Source: Dryococelus australis (taxonomy: Eukaryota > Arthropoda > Insecta > Phasmatodea > Phasmatidae). Taken from it: DNA of 64,000 nucleotides. Positions 22,984-33,050 of this stretch are shown here, piece after piece. The translations under genes were made by a program, and so were the position numbers. The notes under the pieces were generated by a model. It saw only the letters and a list, made by a program, of their open reading frames with translations. It was not told where the DNA came from and ran no database searches. The stretch covers positions 91,497,416-91,561,415 of the forward strand of contig CM057009.1 of assembly GCA_029891345.1 (NCBI GenBank), written 5' to 3'. Numbering within the stretch: position 1 is the stretch's first letter; each line of letters begins with the position of its first letter.

Positions 22984-23606
22984 ATGCCAGTAGTTATGAC
23001 CATTTTCCTGCAAGATTTACTGCTACACATCAAGTCTACTATTGCATTTGAAGGTAGAAAAAATATAAGAATGGCCAAGATTTTACCACAAGCGTCGGAG
23101 AGACTAGTGACTCATGTAAATTTCTCCCAAATAGAAGACAACTATTTGCAAGTAAGAGAATATGATGTATCAATAAGAAACTTTGTAGCTCTAGTCCACA
23201 AGTAGAGAATAAAACTTGATGTTTATCTAAAATTAAGGGTAATATGCTAGCAGAAAAAGAAATTGAATCATTAGGGGACTTGATTTGGCAGCTAACACAA
23301 GTAGACTCAGAGGGGAAAATAAAATATAGATTAACAAGATTAACAGCAAGATATCTATGGAATAAAATTATAAGCTCTCTACATTCAACTTTGCGTATGC
23401 CATTTGGAGAGATAATTAAAACACCTGCCACCTGTGCAAATCTGAATGCTATTTTAATATTGATTACGCTACCACTACGAAAAGCCAGTAGGTCATCTTC
23501 TGCTTGGCTGACTACTAGTTGGTTGACTGACGATAACTGTCTGTTTACGACAAGTGTACCAGTCATGTGGTATATCCATAGATTCTATTGTTATCAGGAA
23601 CTATAA
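22984..23606 (+). pseudogene. Possible third-ORF relic after element F pol
   Basis: Two partly open frames follow the integrase: 22984-23205 and 23244-23606. They sit where gypsy-type elements of insects carry an env-like third ORF. The residues (for example SERLVTHVNFSQIEDNYLQV, then IESLGDLIWQLTQ) are compatible with the N-terminal surface region of such proteins, but no cleavage site, fusion peptide or membrane anchor is visible, so this is a positional guess. The stretch is truncated at the element C LTR starting at 23609. Confidence 0.3.
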
Positions 23607-23608
23607 TT

Positions 23609-24147
23609 TGATTTCATCAACTTGGAGAGTGCACCACCCCACACCTCAGGAGTATTGTACACTCCTGAGACATAAATCATTACCACTTAATTCCATGTAG
23701 GCTTTGTGCTATTTTTACTGTTTTGGAGGTCCCTGAACCTGAGTGGGGACCATACAATCACATGAGGATTACTCAAATAAAACGTGTTATGTAAAAGTTG
23801 CTGATTGTTTTTCTTTATTCAGCCGCTTTACAACTGCTATATTTTCTCAGTTTGTATAAGTCTAAAGGTGTTGGGATGTTCTTCAACAATCCTAGTATGG
23901 ATTGATTATGCTTTGGAAGGGGCTAAAACACTCTCACTAGCCTAGGCATATGAGAATATAGCAGATCTTCCGATGCTTGACCATCAGGGAATGCCATATT
24001 TAAGGGCTGTCGCCCACACGTCCTCATCCTCGTGCTCGCTGACACCCTAGGGAAATGTATCTTCTGCCTGGTAGGCCTCTGTTCCAGGCCTATATCATGC
24101 ACATGCAACACTCCATTTCCCTTGATGTCCAAACCCGCAACATGTCA
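23609..24147 (+). repeat. Element C LTR, copy 1
   Basis: A 539-bp repeat beginning TGATTTCATCAA and ending ACATGTCA aligns along its length with 26870-27414 (for example AAATCATTACCACTTA, CTCTAAAGGTGTT-like and ATTACTCAAATAAAA). It has TG...CA ends and an AATAAA at 23776-23781. A primer-binding site follows at 24151. By eye the two copies differ at many sites, so they are old. Confidence 0.85.
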
Positions 24148-24150
24148 AAT

Positions 24151-24168
24151 TGGCACCAAACGTAGGAC
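24151..24168 (+). other. Element C primer-binding site, tRNA-Lys type
   Basis: TGGCACCAAACGTAGGAC lies three bases after the LTR end and matches 14 of 18 positions of the known retroviral tRNA-Lys1,2 site TGGCGCCCAACGTGGGGC. Minus-strand DNA synthesis would start here. Confidence 0.7.
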
Positions 24169-24534
24169 TATTTCTGCCGTAATCCTTAATTTCTAGTGCA
24201 CATTTTACTGCATGTCAAATTAATACCTTTCTGTGTGGTTTAAAAAAAAAAAAAAAACATGGACCAGAAATCTCCATTGCATTGCAAATATTGGTCTCAT
24301 AAAATCCAAAAATTCAAAACCTAATCTACTTGTGTTGCACCTGCACATAAGTCACCTGAAATTTCAAATTTTCATGTCCATATTTTTGTGAACAATCACT
24401 CTTTGTATTTCCATGTTTTTTTTGTGCCGTTTTCAGTGTGCCCAGGTTTTGTGTGTACTTGCTTGTGAAACATTCCTGTTTCACATGTAAACATTCCATT
24501 TGAGCGTGCTGACTCACATAAAGTTTTGCTACCA

Positions 24535-24590
24535 GCAAAATTATTGATCCTTCAAAATTATTGTTCCTGCAAAATTATTGTTCCTGCATA
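24535..24590. repeat. Three 16-18-bp tandem repeats
   Basis: Units based on GCAAAATTATTGTTCCT repeat three times with small changes in the element C leader. Confidence 0.85.
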
Positions 24591-25279
24591 TTTATTCTTT
24601 GCTGTACGTATTTTCTTGTGAAAAATTCTAGGGCCAGAATACTTAAGCAATGCAGCATAAAGATCTACAATGCCAACCATCTCCATTGTCTTTGGCTACA
24701 AGGGGGGTTCGCCATTTTGGGCTTGCGGCTATGTACGTCCACTCGAACATGATGGAGAGAATATAGAATGCCACAGTGGCTGACACATAAGCTTCCCCTC
24801 CACTGCCTGGGAAGATAATTGACAGAGGAAAGGAGCAACCACCACTGCCCTGTTCCTCACAGAGCCGGTAACCACACCTCCTGCGCCGTGTTGCTTGGGT
24901 GTCTGTAAGATGATGTTTCTGCACCTGCTATGTCACGTAGGCTCTGGACACTTAGACTGGCATACAGTGAATGGTGCTCCTTGAAAGTTGTGTGTTAAAT
25001 CTTTGTGCCTGTTACCCAAACCTGACCTATACTTGCTGGACTACTTATAGGGGAACATTTGCCTGTGTCACGATGGTGAATCAACCCATTGGTTATGTGA
25101 GCAGTTTGACAGCACGAACAATGAATTGTGAGGAAAAGCATGAGTGTGCACCATCACAAGCACACTCGAGGACTTGTATACTGTATATTAGACCACAATG
25201 GGTCCGGGACATTGTTAACCCTGTCCATGTGCTCTTGTTTTCAACAAAACTTTGAACCCACATCAACAAACTTTCGGCA

Positions 25280-25654
25280 AAACATTTGAAAATGTCCAAA
25301 CAGTCTGATGGAATTGAGGTAGCCACATTTGTGTGTGTTCAGTGCCTCCGAGTGTACCATGACAAATGCGTGACACCTCAAGTGTTAGCAACATTACACA
25401 ATAAATTTTTCTTTAACTGTGCAAGATATCATACAAACACATCCAAAATAACCACCAAACAGTCAACCCACATCAAAATTGAACCTCCTTCCACTCGTAC
25501 CACTCTATCACAGCTGTTTCATCAGAGATTTTGTACCGGGACTGACGGTAACTTAATAAGCTGTGTTTCCTGTGGGAAACGAGCATACCTGCAGTGTGTT
25601 ACTCCAGGGGAGTGGTATGATCCATGGCATAAAGTGTTCATGTGCATGCAGTGA
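25280..25654 (+). other. Two PHD-like fingers in element C Gag
   Basis: Finger 1: SDGIEVATFVCVQCLRVYH, then DKC, i.e. C-x2-C-x4-H-x2-C with Ser in the Cys position ten residues earlier; a later CARYH may hold a remaining ligand. Finger 2: C-x9-C-x2-C-x4-Y-x2-C (CTGTDGNLISCVSC, then GKRAYLQC) followed by VTPGEW and FMCMQ, where the final Cys pair is cut by TGA. The DGNLI...C..C...CVTP pattern is very like true PHD fingers. Confidence 0.68.
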
Positions 25655-26640
25655 ACGCTACAACTGTCACTGCAAAATCCATGTGCTGCCACATGCGTAG
25701 GTGCATCACCACCAGTGCTGCCATTCATTCACTCCACGCCTCTGCTTCAGCCGAACACTACCTCAGTGGGTGCTGTTATAGCCATGCCCACTGCGTCATG
25801 TGCCCCCACCAGACGCACATCCATTATGGCTGCCACAAAAACTCCAGCCAGGTTCCAGTTTCTGCCAACATACTCTGGTTTATCCAATGAAAACCTGGCT
25901 GCTTTCATCAGTGACTGTACCAGTAGACTGAGCTGCAATTGCGTGGATGAAGAGGACTGGCTCAACAGTGTTCGCAAATGACTGGGTGGTGATGCCAAGA
26001 CATGGTGGCGAGGAATCTCTCACTACTGCATAATATAGATGGAGTTTCCTAGCGCATTTGCAAGCTGCTTTGCAGGAAAATTCGCCTAGCTATCAGAAAA
26101 AATAGGACGAGTCACTGTACAACTTCGTGATCCATAAAGTGAGCCCCATTCGGATCTATCACCCAAGGTTCACATTTAGGGAAATATTCGAAGTAGTGGT
26201 AAGTACAGCATGTGCCAAGTACTGGGCTGCTCTGAAGGCCATCATTCATTCTTCCGAGCAGGACTTTAGCAAAACGTTGTACTACATGACTCCAGCATTC
26301 CCGTTCAGTTGTACCACGTTCGCAACATCGCGCTTCTACAATGCAAAAAACCAAGGACACTTTAAGAGTTCTGGAAGTACACCAGATGTATCATTTTGCC
26401 TAAGATTATGAAATTTGCTCACGCAGACAGTGCTGACAACAATGCAGTAAACAGTTACAGTGCCTGGCAAACAGATCCAGTTCCTTCCAAAACAACGCCT
26501 GGTTGCACAACGCCACCATTTCCATGTCATTTTTGTGAAGGACAGCTAATGCATTGGCATGATGAATGCCCCATTAGGGAGAAGAGTTCCAAACTGGAAA
26601 GGGAAGGCAAGTCACCGCTGGGAAACACCAAGCTGGGTTA
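25286..26640 (+). pseudogene. gag: Element C: Gag with tandem PHD-like fingers and zinc knuckle (broken)
   Basis: The open start 25286-25654 encodes two PHD-like fingers (see separate entry). The capsid region follows in another frame at about 25850-26100: FQFLPTYSGLSNENLAAF, CNCVDEEDWLNSV, then GGDAKTWWRGISH, the usual W-rich Gag region. At 26515-26570 a CCHC-like knuckle reads C-x2-C-x5-H-x4-C (CHFCEGQLMHWHDEC, one residue longer than the standard spacing). Gag would package the element RNA. Stops and shifts (after HKVFMCMQ, after SVRK and several in 26000-26400) show it is inactive. It lies between two LTR copies with no pol between them. Confidence 0.72.
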
Positions 26641-26869
26641 GAGCAGCCCGATATCACCTGCCCCAGGCAAACATCAATGTTACCTGACCCAACACCTCAA
26701 CAGATTTGGTTATCCCAAACATACAAATTTCAGTGTTAATCGATTATCAATCTTGCTACTACACACTCCATCTAGCCTCACATAACTCTGTATGTACAGA
26801 TTTTGTAATATATCCATTGATTTTATTTTTATCTAAAACAATAATTTAATTTCATCTACAACAATAATT

Positions 26870-27414
26870 TAATTTCATCAATCTGGAAAGTGGGACTCCC
26901 TACAGCTCACGAGTATTACTCATTAGGCATAAATCATTACCACTTACTCAATATTGGCTACGCACCATTTTTACTGTGTCGGAGTTCCCCGAACCTGAGT
27001 GGGGACCTACATCTAAGTGCCTCATGAGGATTACTCAAATAAAATGTATTGTGTGAAAGTGGCGGATCATTTTTATTTGTTCAGCTTATTCACTGCTGTC
27101 ACTTTTTAATTCACACAACTCTAAAGGTGTTAGGATGGCCTACAATAATCCTGGTACGCGAGTGAGTATGCATTGAGATGTGCTAAAACACCTTTCACAA
27201 TCCTAGGCACATGTGAATATAGCAGATTTTCAAATGCTGGGCCATTAGGCGAGGCCACATCTAAGGGTCATTGATCACACACCCTCCATCCTTATGCTCT
27301 TCAAGCTGGCGCTCTAGGGAAAACTATCCTCTGACTGCAGACCTCTGTTCCGGGCCTATACCATGCACAAGCAACACCCCATTTCCCTTTATTTCCAAAC
27401 CTGCAAACACATCA
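26870..27414 (+). repeat. Element C LTR, copy 2
   Basis: Second copy of the LTR at 23609-24147 (545 bp), starting TAATTTCATCAATCTGG and ending ACACATCA, with AATAAA at 27038-27043. A local duplication (ACAATAATTTAATTTCATC) lies directly before it. It is itself followed by a primer-binding-site-like sequence, which is not expected of a 3' LTR. Confidence 0.85.
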
Positions 27415-27417
27415 AAA

Positions 27418-27435
27418 TTGTGTTCAACGTGGGGC
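27418..27435 (+). other. Second element C primer-binding site, tRNA-Lys type
   Basis: TTGTGTTCAACGTGGGGC matches 14 of 18 positions of the tRNA-Lys1,2 site; the last 11 are exact and three of the four differences are C-to-T changes. Confidence 0.7.
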
Positions 27436-27514
27436 AGAACACTGCATACCCCTTACCCACTGACACTCTGGTCTAAGACAGTCTGTGCTGATACCAACCT
27501 CACCAGTGTTGAAT

Positions 27515-27830
27515 CATCAAAGAACAGATTGTAGAGTTGTTACAAGAAGGCATCATTGTGCCCACTAACAGCGAGTTTAATTCAGCTATTACCTTGGTGC
27601 TGAAGAAAGATGGCACGTGCCATTTTTGTGTTGACTTCTGCAGGTGGAATATAGTGACTTAAAGTGCTTCACCACCATACATTCAAGTTAAAGATGCCCT
27701 GAACGTGTTTGACATGCTAAAGTGCTCACCACAATTGATCTGCACAGTGGCTATTGGCGAAATCTGGCCCGACCGGAAGATCACCATGAAACAGCATTTA
27801 AGGTGCTGGTTTCCCTGGCTGCCGGCAGGT
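27515..27830 (+). pseudogene. Ty3/gypsy reverse transcriptase fragment
   Basis: The plus strand encodes the first part of a reverse transcriptase: EQIVELLQEGIIVPTNSEFN, AITLVLKKDGTCHFCVDFC (the conserved RFCVDFR box), then, after stops and a frame change, ALNVFDMLKC and TIDLHSGYW (the box around the first catalytic Asp). The homology fades after about 27830, before the YxDD box. It lies only about 80 bases after the second element C PBS, so gag and protease are missing between them: either an internally deleted copy of element C or a different element joined by recombination. Confidence 0.8.
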
Positions 27831-28890
27831 AGATTTGGCAAGTGTCGCACCTGTTTATGGACATCAGAGACAAAGCTTGAACATTCTCCTATTATTTCAT
27901 CCTTTCGATGAGAGATGGCGACATGTTTTGGTAATAAAACACAATCGCCATTCATTGGAAGGCACGTATCTCGCTGCTAAGAAACATGGACCAGTCCGTT
28001 GAATTATACGCCAGCAGGTAGTCTGTGGCATGCTGGGTAAAGTAAGGTAAGGGGGTAGGGGGAGTGGAGGTAAGTGCCTACCCTCCTGCAATGAGACATA
28101 ACACGATGGTTCGTAGGAAATGCTTGTTGACGATGACGTTCACATTTTTTCCAACTCTCACTCTACCAGTTATCAGCAACTGTAGCTACAGGAAACAACA
28201 GGTATTGTCCATGAATTCTTTGGGCATGTATTTGATTTCTTCCTGAACTGTGTCATAAGAAATAATTTTTTAGTAAGAAAGGCTGAAGAAATTACGGTAC
28301 ACCTCACTAACGTTATTTGTGGTAAACTTAAAATATTGAAGTAAGCCTAAATGTTATATTCGGTTTGAGTCGAAATTATTTTATGGCAGGTAGTAGGCCT
28401 ACAACGTGAAAAAGAAATATGATGTCTGACATTGACATTTACGTTTGATCATTATTCAGCATAAATGTTTGCTCCATGGACCTCTCGCATTAAAATAATT
28501 TTGCTACAGAAAATCAGCAAGTTTTTAATTTTTTTTTTCACATGCTCTACACTGACTAAAATGTGTAATTTTGGTTGTTTGATCAGAATAGGAAATTGAT
28601 TATGATCAACATACCATTCTGCATATACTGCAAAGGTATTAAAGAATGTAATTCAAATTTAACGATTGGTCACCTGGATTGTTTGTGTTTCATAACGTTA
28701 TATTATGTTTGATTATTATCTAAGATTATATACAAATATATTAAATTATGAATATATACTGTGTACCACTTTTAAATAATATAGATTGTAATAATCACTT
28801 TTAAATAATATAGATTAAAATATTTATATGGGAAATAAGTAATTATTTACAACAGTTCATAACTCGTTAGTTAACTCGTTAACTTTTCAT
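27831..28890. other. Unassigned AT-rich interval
   Basis: Short GC-richer patch at 28010-28090 (G-rich, GTAAGG repeats), otherwise AT-rich. No coding frame or known element. Confidence 0.5.
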
Positions 28891-28893
28891 ATG

Positions 28894-29040
28894 TGGGGAC
28901 ACATAGTGTAGTAGTCAGATCGCTTGCCTTCAACAAGGGCGATTCAAGTGGCTGCCGGATTTCCACATGTGGAACACCCGGCGGAATTTGCCGTTCGTGC
29001 GTTTTCTCGCTGTAATCCCATTTCCTCCAGCAAAGTATTA
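28894..29040 (+). repeat. tRNA-derived SINE-like element
   Basis: A pol III A-box-like stretch (ATAGTGTAGTAGTCAGATCG) is followed by CGCTTGCCTTCAACAAGG and a B-box-like GCGATTCAAGTGGCTGCCGG, in the spacing of a tRNA head. A unique body (CATGTGGAACACCCGGCGG, TGCGTTTTCTCGCTGTAATC) follows to CATTTCCTCCAG. This organisation is typical of insect SINEs. Ends are approximate; no clean target duplication was seen. Confidence 0.6.
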
Positions 29041-29401
29041 TCTATAAAATGTGTCGTAAGACTACAGCCAGAAGTAACTCATGCAATAGTAGTGTAACCT
29101 AAGATATGTTACAGTAAAATAAATTTGGGAAGTGGTAATCAAATTTAAAACCGAAATTTGTTACATTACTACATGTATTGGATATATCAGTGAGTGAGGC
29201 CATGTTCCAATGGATTTGGAAGTATTTCGTGTTTAGTAGTTTGTAAGGTTTTAATTGGAATACATCCACATTCATCTGTTAATAATGTAATACTGCTATT
29301 TGGTTGTACTCCATTTCTTAACATCAATATTAATATTATAAAGAGGTAATGTGAGTTTATTTATTTATATATCGCTGGTAATCTTGGTAACTACACTGCC
29401 G

Positions 29402-29624
29402 ATTCTTATAATTCTTATGCCATTAGAAAGCTACATTCTTCCAGATGGCCATAGGCTATGATAAAATTTAAAAAAAAGTCCTTGATAAATTTCAAAATTT
29501 ATTAACCAAGTTGAAGAAAAATGAGCTGCTTGGCTGCTTTCTAAGCATGCTCTAACAAAACTACAGGTATGATTCATATAATTCATTTAATGTAAGAAAG
29601 CTACAATCTTCCAGATAGACATAG
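29402..29624. repeat. Two copies of a ~50-bp motif
   Basis: 29402-29454 and about 29571-29624 share AGAAAGCTACA(T/A)TCTTCCAGAT and surrounding bases, spaced about 170 bp, directly upstream of the minisatellite. They may be edges of an older tandem duplication. Confidence 0.7.
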
Positions 29625-29632
29625 TCATATAT

Positions 29633-30380
29633 CAAGTGGGGCCACAGGGGCCAAGTGGGTAGAGTAATGCCAAATGGGACCACAGTGGCCCAGGGGCTAG
29701 AGCAATCACAAGTGGGACAGTGGTTCAGTGGGTACAGAGATCTCAAGTGGGGCCACAGTGACCCAATGGCTAGAACGATCTTAAGTGGGGCCGTAATGGC
29801 TCAGTGGATAGAAACATATCAAGTAGAGCCACAGTGGCTCAGTAGATAGAAATATATCAAGTGGGGCCGCAGCATCCCAGTGGCTAGAGTGATCCTAAGT
29901 GGGGACAAAGTGGCTCAGTGGATAGAAATATATCAAGTGGGGACGCAGTGGCCCAGTGCCTAGAGCGATTCCAAGTGGTGACGCAGTGGCTCAGTGGATA
30001 GAGATATATCAAATGGGAACGCAGTGGCCCAGTGCCTAGAGCGATCTTAAATGGAGACGTAGTGGCTCAGTGGATAGAAATATATCAAGTGGGGACGCAA
30101 TGGCCCAGTAGCTAGAGCGATCCCAAGTGGGGACACAGTGCCTCAGTGGATATAAATATCTCAAGTAGGGCCGCAGTGGCTCAGTGGCAAGAGCATTCCC
30201 AATTGGGGATGCAGAGGCTCAGTGGAAAGAAATATATCAAGTGGGGCTGCAGTGGCCCAGTGGCTAGAGCGATCCCAAGTGGGGACGCTGTGGCTCAGTG
30301 GATAGAAATATATCAAGTGGGGATGCAGTGGCTCAGTAGATATATATACTTCAAGTGAGGCCATAGTGACTTAGTGGTTC
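29633..30380 (+). repeat. ~38-bp minisatellite with pol III A-box-like core, 20 units
   Basis: Twenty units of about 38 bp, each opening CAAGTGGGG(C/A)C and containing CAGTGGCTCAGTGGATAGA or a close variant. From about the seventh unit two types alternate, one ending GAGCGATCC and the other GAAATATAT, giving a 76-bp higher-order repeat. The core TGGCTCAGTGG fits the tRNA A-box consensus. Short frames through it are translations of the repeat, not genes. Confidence 0.92.
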
Positions 30381-30414
30381 TTTATATTATCTAAATATTA
30401 CAAATTCGCAAATA

Positions 30415-30640
30415 GTGGCAAGTTGTTGCAGTTAGTTGTAAGTAGTCGCAGGTAGTTGCAAGTTGTTGCAGGTAGTGACGGGTAGTGACAAGTAGTCGTA
30501 GGTTAATGTAGGTAGTCACAAGTAGTCGTGGGTAGTCACAAGTAGTCACGGTTAGTCGAAAGATGTCACGGGTACTCACAAGTAGTTGCAGGTAGTCACG
30601 GGTAGTCGAAAATAGTAGCAGGTAGTCACTGGTTTTTGCA
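30415..30640. repeat. ~10-bp degenerate minisatellite
   Basis: About 22 degenerate units based on GGTAGTCACA / AGTAGTCGCA follow the 38-bp array directly. Confidence 0.9.
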
Positions 30641-30660
30641 AAGACATATGTATGTATTTT

Positions 30661-30704
30661 AATAACTCCATAAAACCTGAGCGAAGCTTTTTTGGGCTGC
30701 TAGT
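30661..30704 (+). mobile_element. Probable Helitron-type 3' terminus
   Basis: After ACTCCATAAAACCTGAGCG the sequence reads AGCGAAGCTTTTTTGGGCTG and ends CTAGT at 30700-30704, followed by T. A short hairpin around GCGAAGC a few bases before CTRRT, with insertion next to T, is the usual 3' end of Helitrons. The two minisatellites just upstream also fit non-autonomous Helitrons. The 5' end (TC...) could not be located and the stem is degraded. Confidence 0.5.
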
Positions 30705-30815
30705 TTTTTATATAAATGCAAAACAAAATATTAAATAAAAAATTCAAGAAATTCAGAAAATATTTTATGTTTCAATACAAAACTTTTTATACTATTTTTC
30801 TTGAAATTAGTATTT

Positions 30816-30838
30816 AAAAAAAAAAAAAAAAAAAAAAA
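30816..30838. repeat. Poly-A tract (23 A)
   Basis: A run of 23 A. It may be the tail of a retroposed sequence, but no recognisable body precedes it. Confidence 0.9.
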
Positions 30839-33046
30839 GCAAGATGTTTGATATACAACATGTTTCCGAACATCACCGATGAAAATGTCAGTACCACTTT
30901 TTCCCTAATGTGATTATTAAGGCTAAAAACTTTGGCTGTGAAATATTTGGGTAAAAAATATCAGGAATTACTCGCGATTAAGCAACAAATTGGTCAGTTC
31001 TAGAACAGAGATCTTACACCTATGAAAATGGGGTTGGTAATTTTATCCCCCATCATCAATAAAATAGGGGTTGCCACCCAGTATTTGCACAAAATATATG
31101 AACAGTAAGCTGTAAGCGATTTGTTGGCTTGACTTAATAATCAGCACATCATAACGAACTAAAATAGGTCATCTTGTCGGAATACTCTCAGGTGAACCGC
31201 TTTCGCGAAATCCATTAGTGAATTATTGCATACCTCGCTGACCACTCTCCTTCACGATGCTCAAGAGTGGTTAGGCGGTCAGGTGCCAGCCTTCGAGATA
31301 CCAAGTTCATTACCAAACCATTCCAATTATCTAATAATTCAGTGCTAATTTTTGTGTGAATAGTGAGATGGATAGACTCTGTTTTGTTAAAATAGTGATG
31401 TTTATATTAGAGGCAAATCAGATCACTTTGTTTCTTGTGTGTGTTGGTGTGTGTGTGCGTGTTTGCGTGTGCGTGTTGGAGTACCTGTATGTACATAACA
31501 GAGTAGAAGAAAGAATTCGCATACTAGAAAAACATTAATGTTTCTAAAAATGTTTTTGTGCTTCTCTCATTTATGCTTGTTTATGCCTTCTAGGTAGGCC
31601 TATTAGGTACATGGCAACGTTAATTGTTACCTTTGGTTTGGAAGGCTGCACAGTGGAGCTTGAAATTAAACAGAGCAGAGCTACCAAAATCGTTTAGCCA
31701 ATTGTGTACCATTTGTAAAATGTTGTGAGCAAAGTAAATTTTTCCCTCTTTCCGGTCACACCACTTCTCATCACTACTGCAATGAAAAATTTTCTTCCCA
31801 CTTTGTTGTTGTTATAAAAAATAAACTTGCCTGTTATTTGTAATTCCATAGGATATAAGATGCTTTATTTTAATAATACCCAAAGCCATAATTTATTGCT
31901 TCATATGAAATACATGAAAATGCCTTATATCAGGTACCACAATTAAAAATACATGAATATTAAACATTGTAGTTATATCGTTCCTTACAAATTTTAATGC
32001 AAAATAAATATTTCTAAATTTAACATTACCTACAAAAACCCTAAAAGAAAAATATAATTTTAATGAATGACTAATATGATTTTTCTAAATACCAATTTTT
32101 TTTCAGGATATGGTATTAATTGCATTTCTAAGCTAGACGACCTAATAAGAATGCTTTACAATGCAAAATTTTTATTTCCTATGTGTTTCTTTTCTTTGGC
32201 TCTTTCTTGTGCCTCCAGTATGTACAGTGGCTCCCGTACGTGCATACCTCTGCTTATTCGACTGTCTGCCAATTCTGGTAACAAGCAGTCTATATAAAAT
32301 CTACGCAGTTTGGGAAATATATTTTCTCTTCAGAATTTGTCATCTCTTAGTTCTCGGATTATTTGGATCCCACTATTACAATATATTACTATATCACACA
32401 AGTTCCTGTCTGCAATGTGAAACTTCCCCCTGCAATTAGTACCAATACTTGTGCGATTTTTTAAATTGTAGTTTCCCAGTTTTTTCTTCAATTAAGAGTT
32501 TACTTAGACTTTGCTGCTTCGCGAATAGGCACACAACTATTAGCAAAATATGCATTAGTAGTGCAACAGACCATGTTACATGAACTATGGCCACCTTTAC
32601 ACGAGAAAGGTTAATTTATGCAATAGGGAAATCGTACAGGCACTCGACTTTCCTGATGTCTTTATCATTGAATGAATTTGTATGCAACAGATTCTGAACA
32701 TTGTTTGTTTCCTCTGTGGTTGAAATGGTCGTATTCATTAAATTTTATATATACTAATACTGCAACAATGTTCGTAAACTAAGGCATTACTATATACCAC
32801 ATTTCAGAAACGTGCTTTGATTCGAAAACCAAAGAAAATGCCTGCTGAAATGAGCACAAACTATTTATCATCATTAGCAACTATTTTTTTTTACTTAGCC
32901 TAATTTATCACACATTTTCTGATTTGAAAAATTTCTTAAGCCTGTTTTTTTTTTATATTTTTTCATGTTGTATACTGAATACTAGACAATAAAACTTACA
33001 TTTGTCTGTTAATTAAGATTCAGCACGGTAATACATATATTTAATT
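30839..33046. other. Unassigned interval, left flank of element B
   Basis: AT-rich DNA without a convincing gene; a TG-rich microsatellite lies at about 31437-31475. This should be the DNA into which element B inserted. Confidence 0.5.
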
Positions 33047-33050
33047 AATT
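33047..33050. repeat. Element B target-site duplication, left (AATT)
   Basis: AATT immediately before the 5' LTR, the same as 42124-42127. Four- to six-base duplications are usual for Ty3/gypsy integrases. Confidence 0.75.

Noticed and set aside
29655..30364. Open frames of 60-70 codons on both strands in the minisatellite
   Set aside because: The peptides are just the repeat unit translated; both strands are open because of unit length and composition.
29633..30640. CRISPR-like repeat array
   Set aside because: There are no unique spacers; units are contiguous and degenerate, and all other evidence is eukaryotic.
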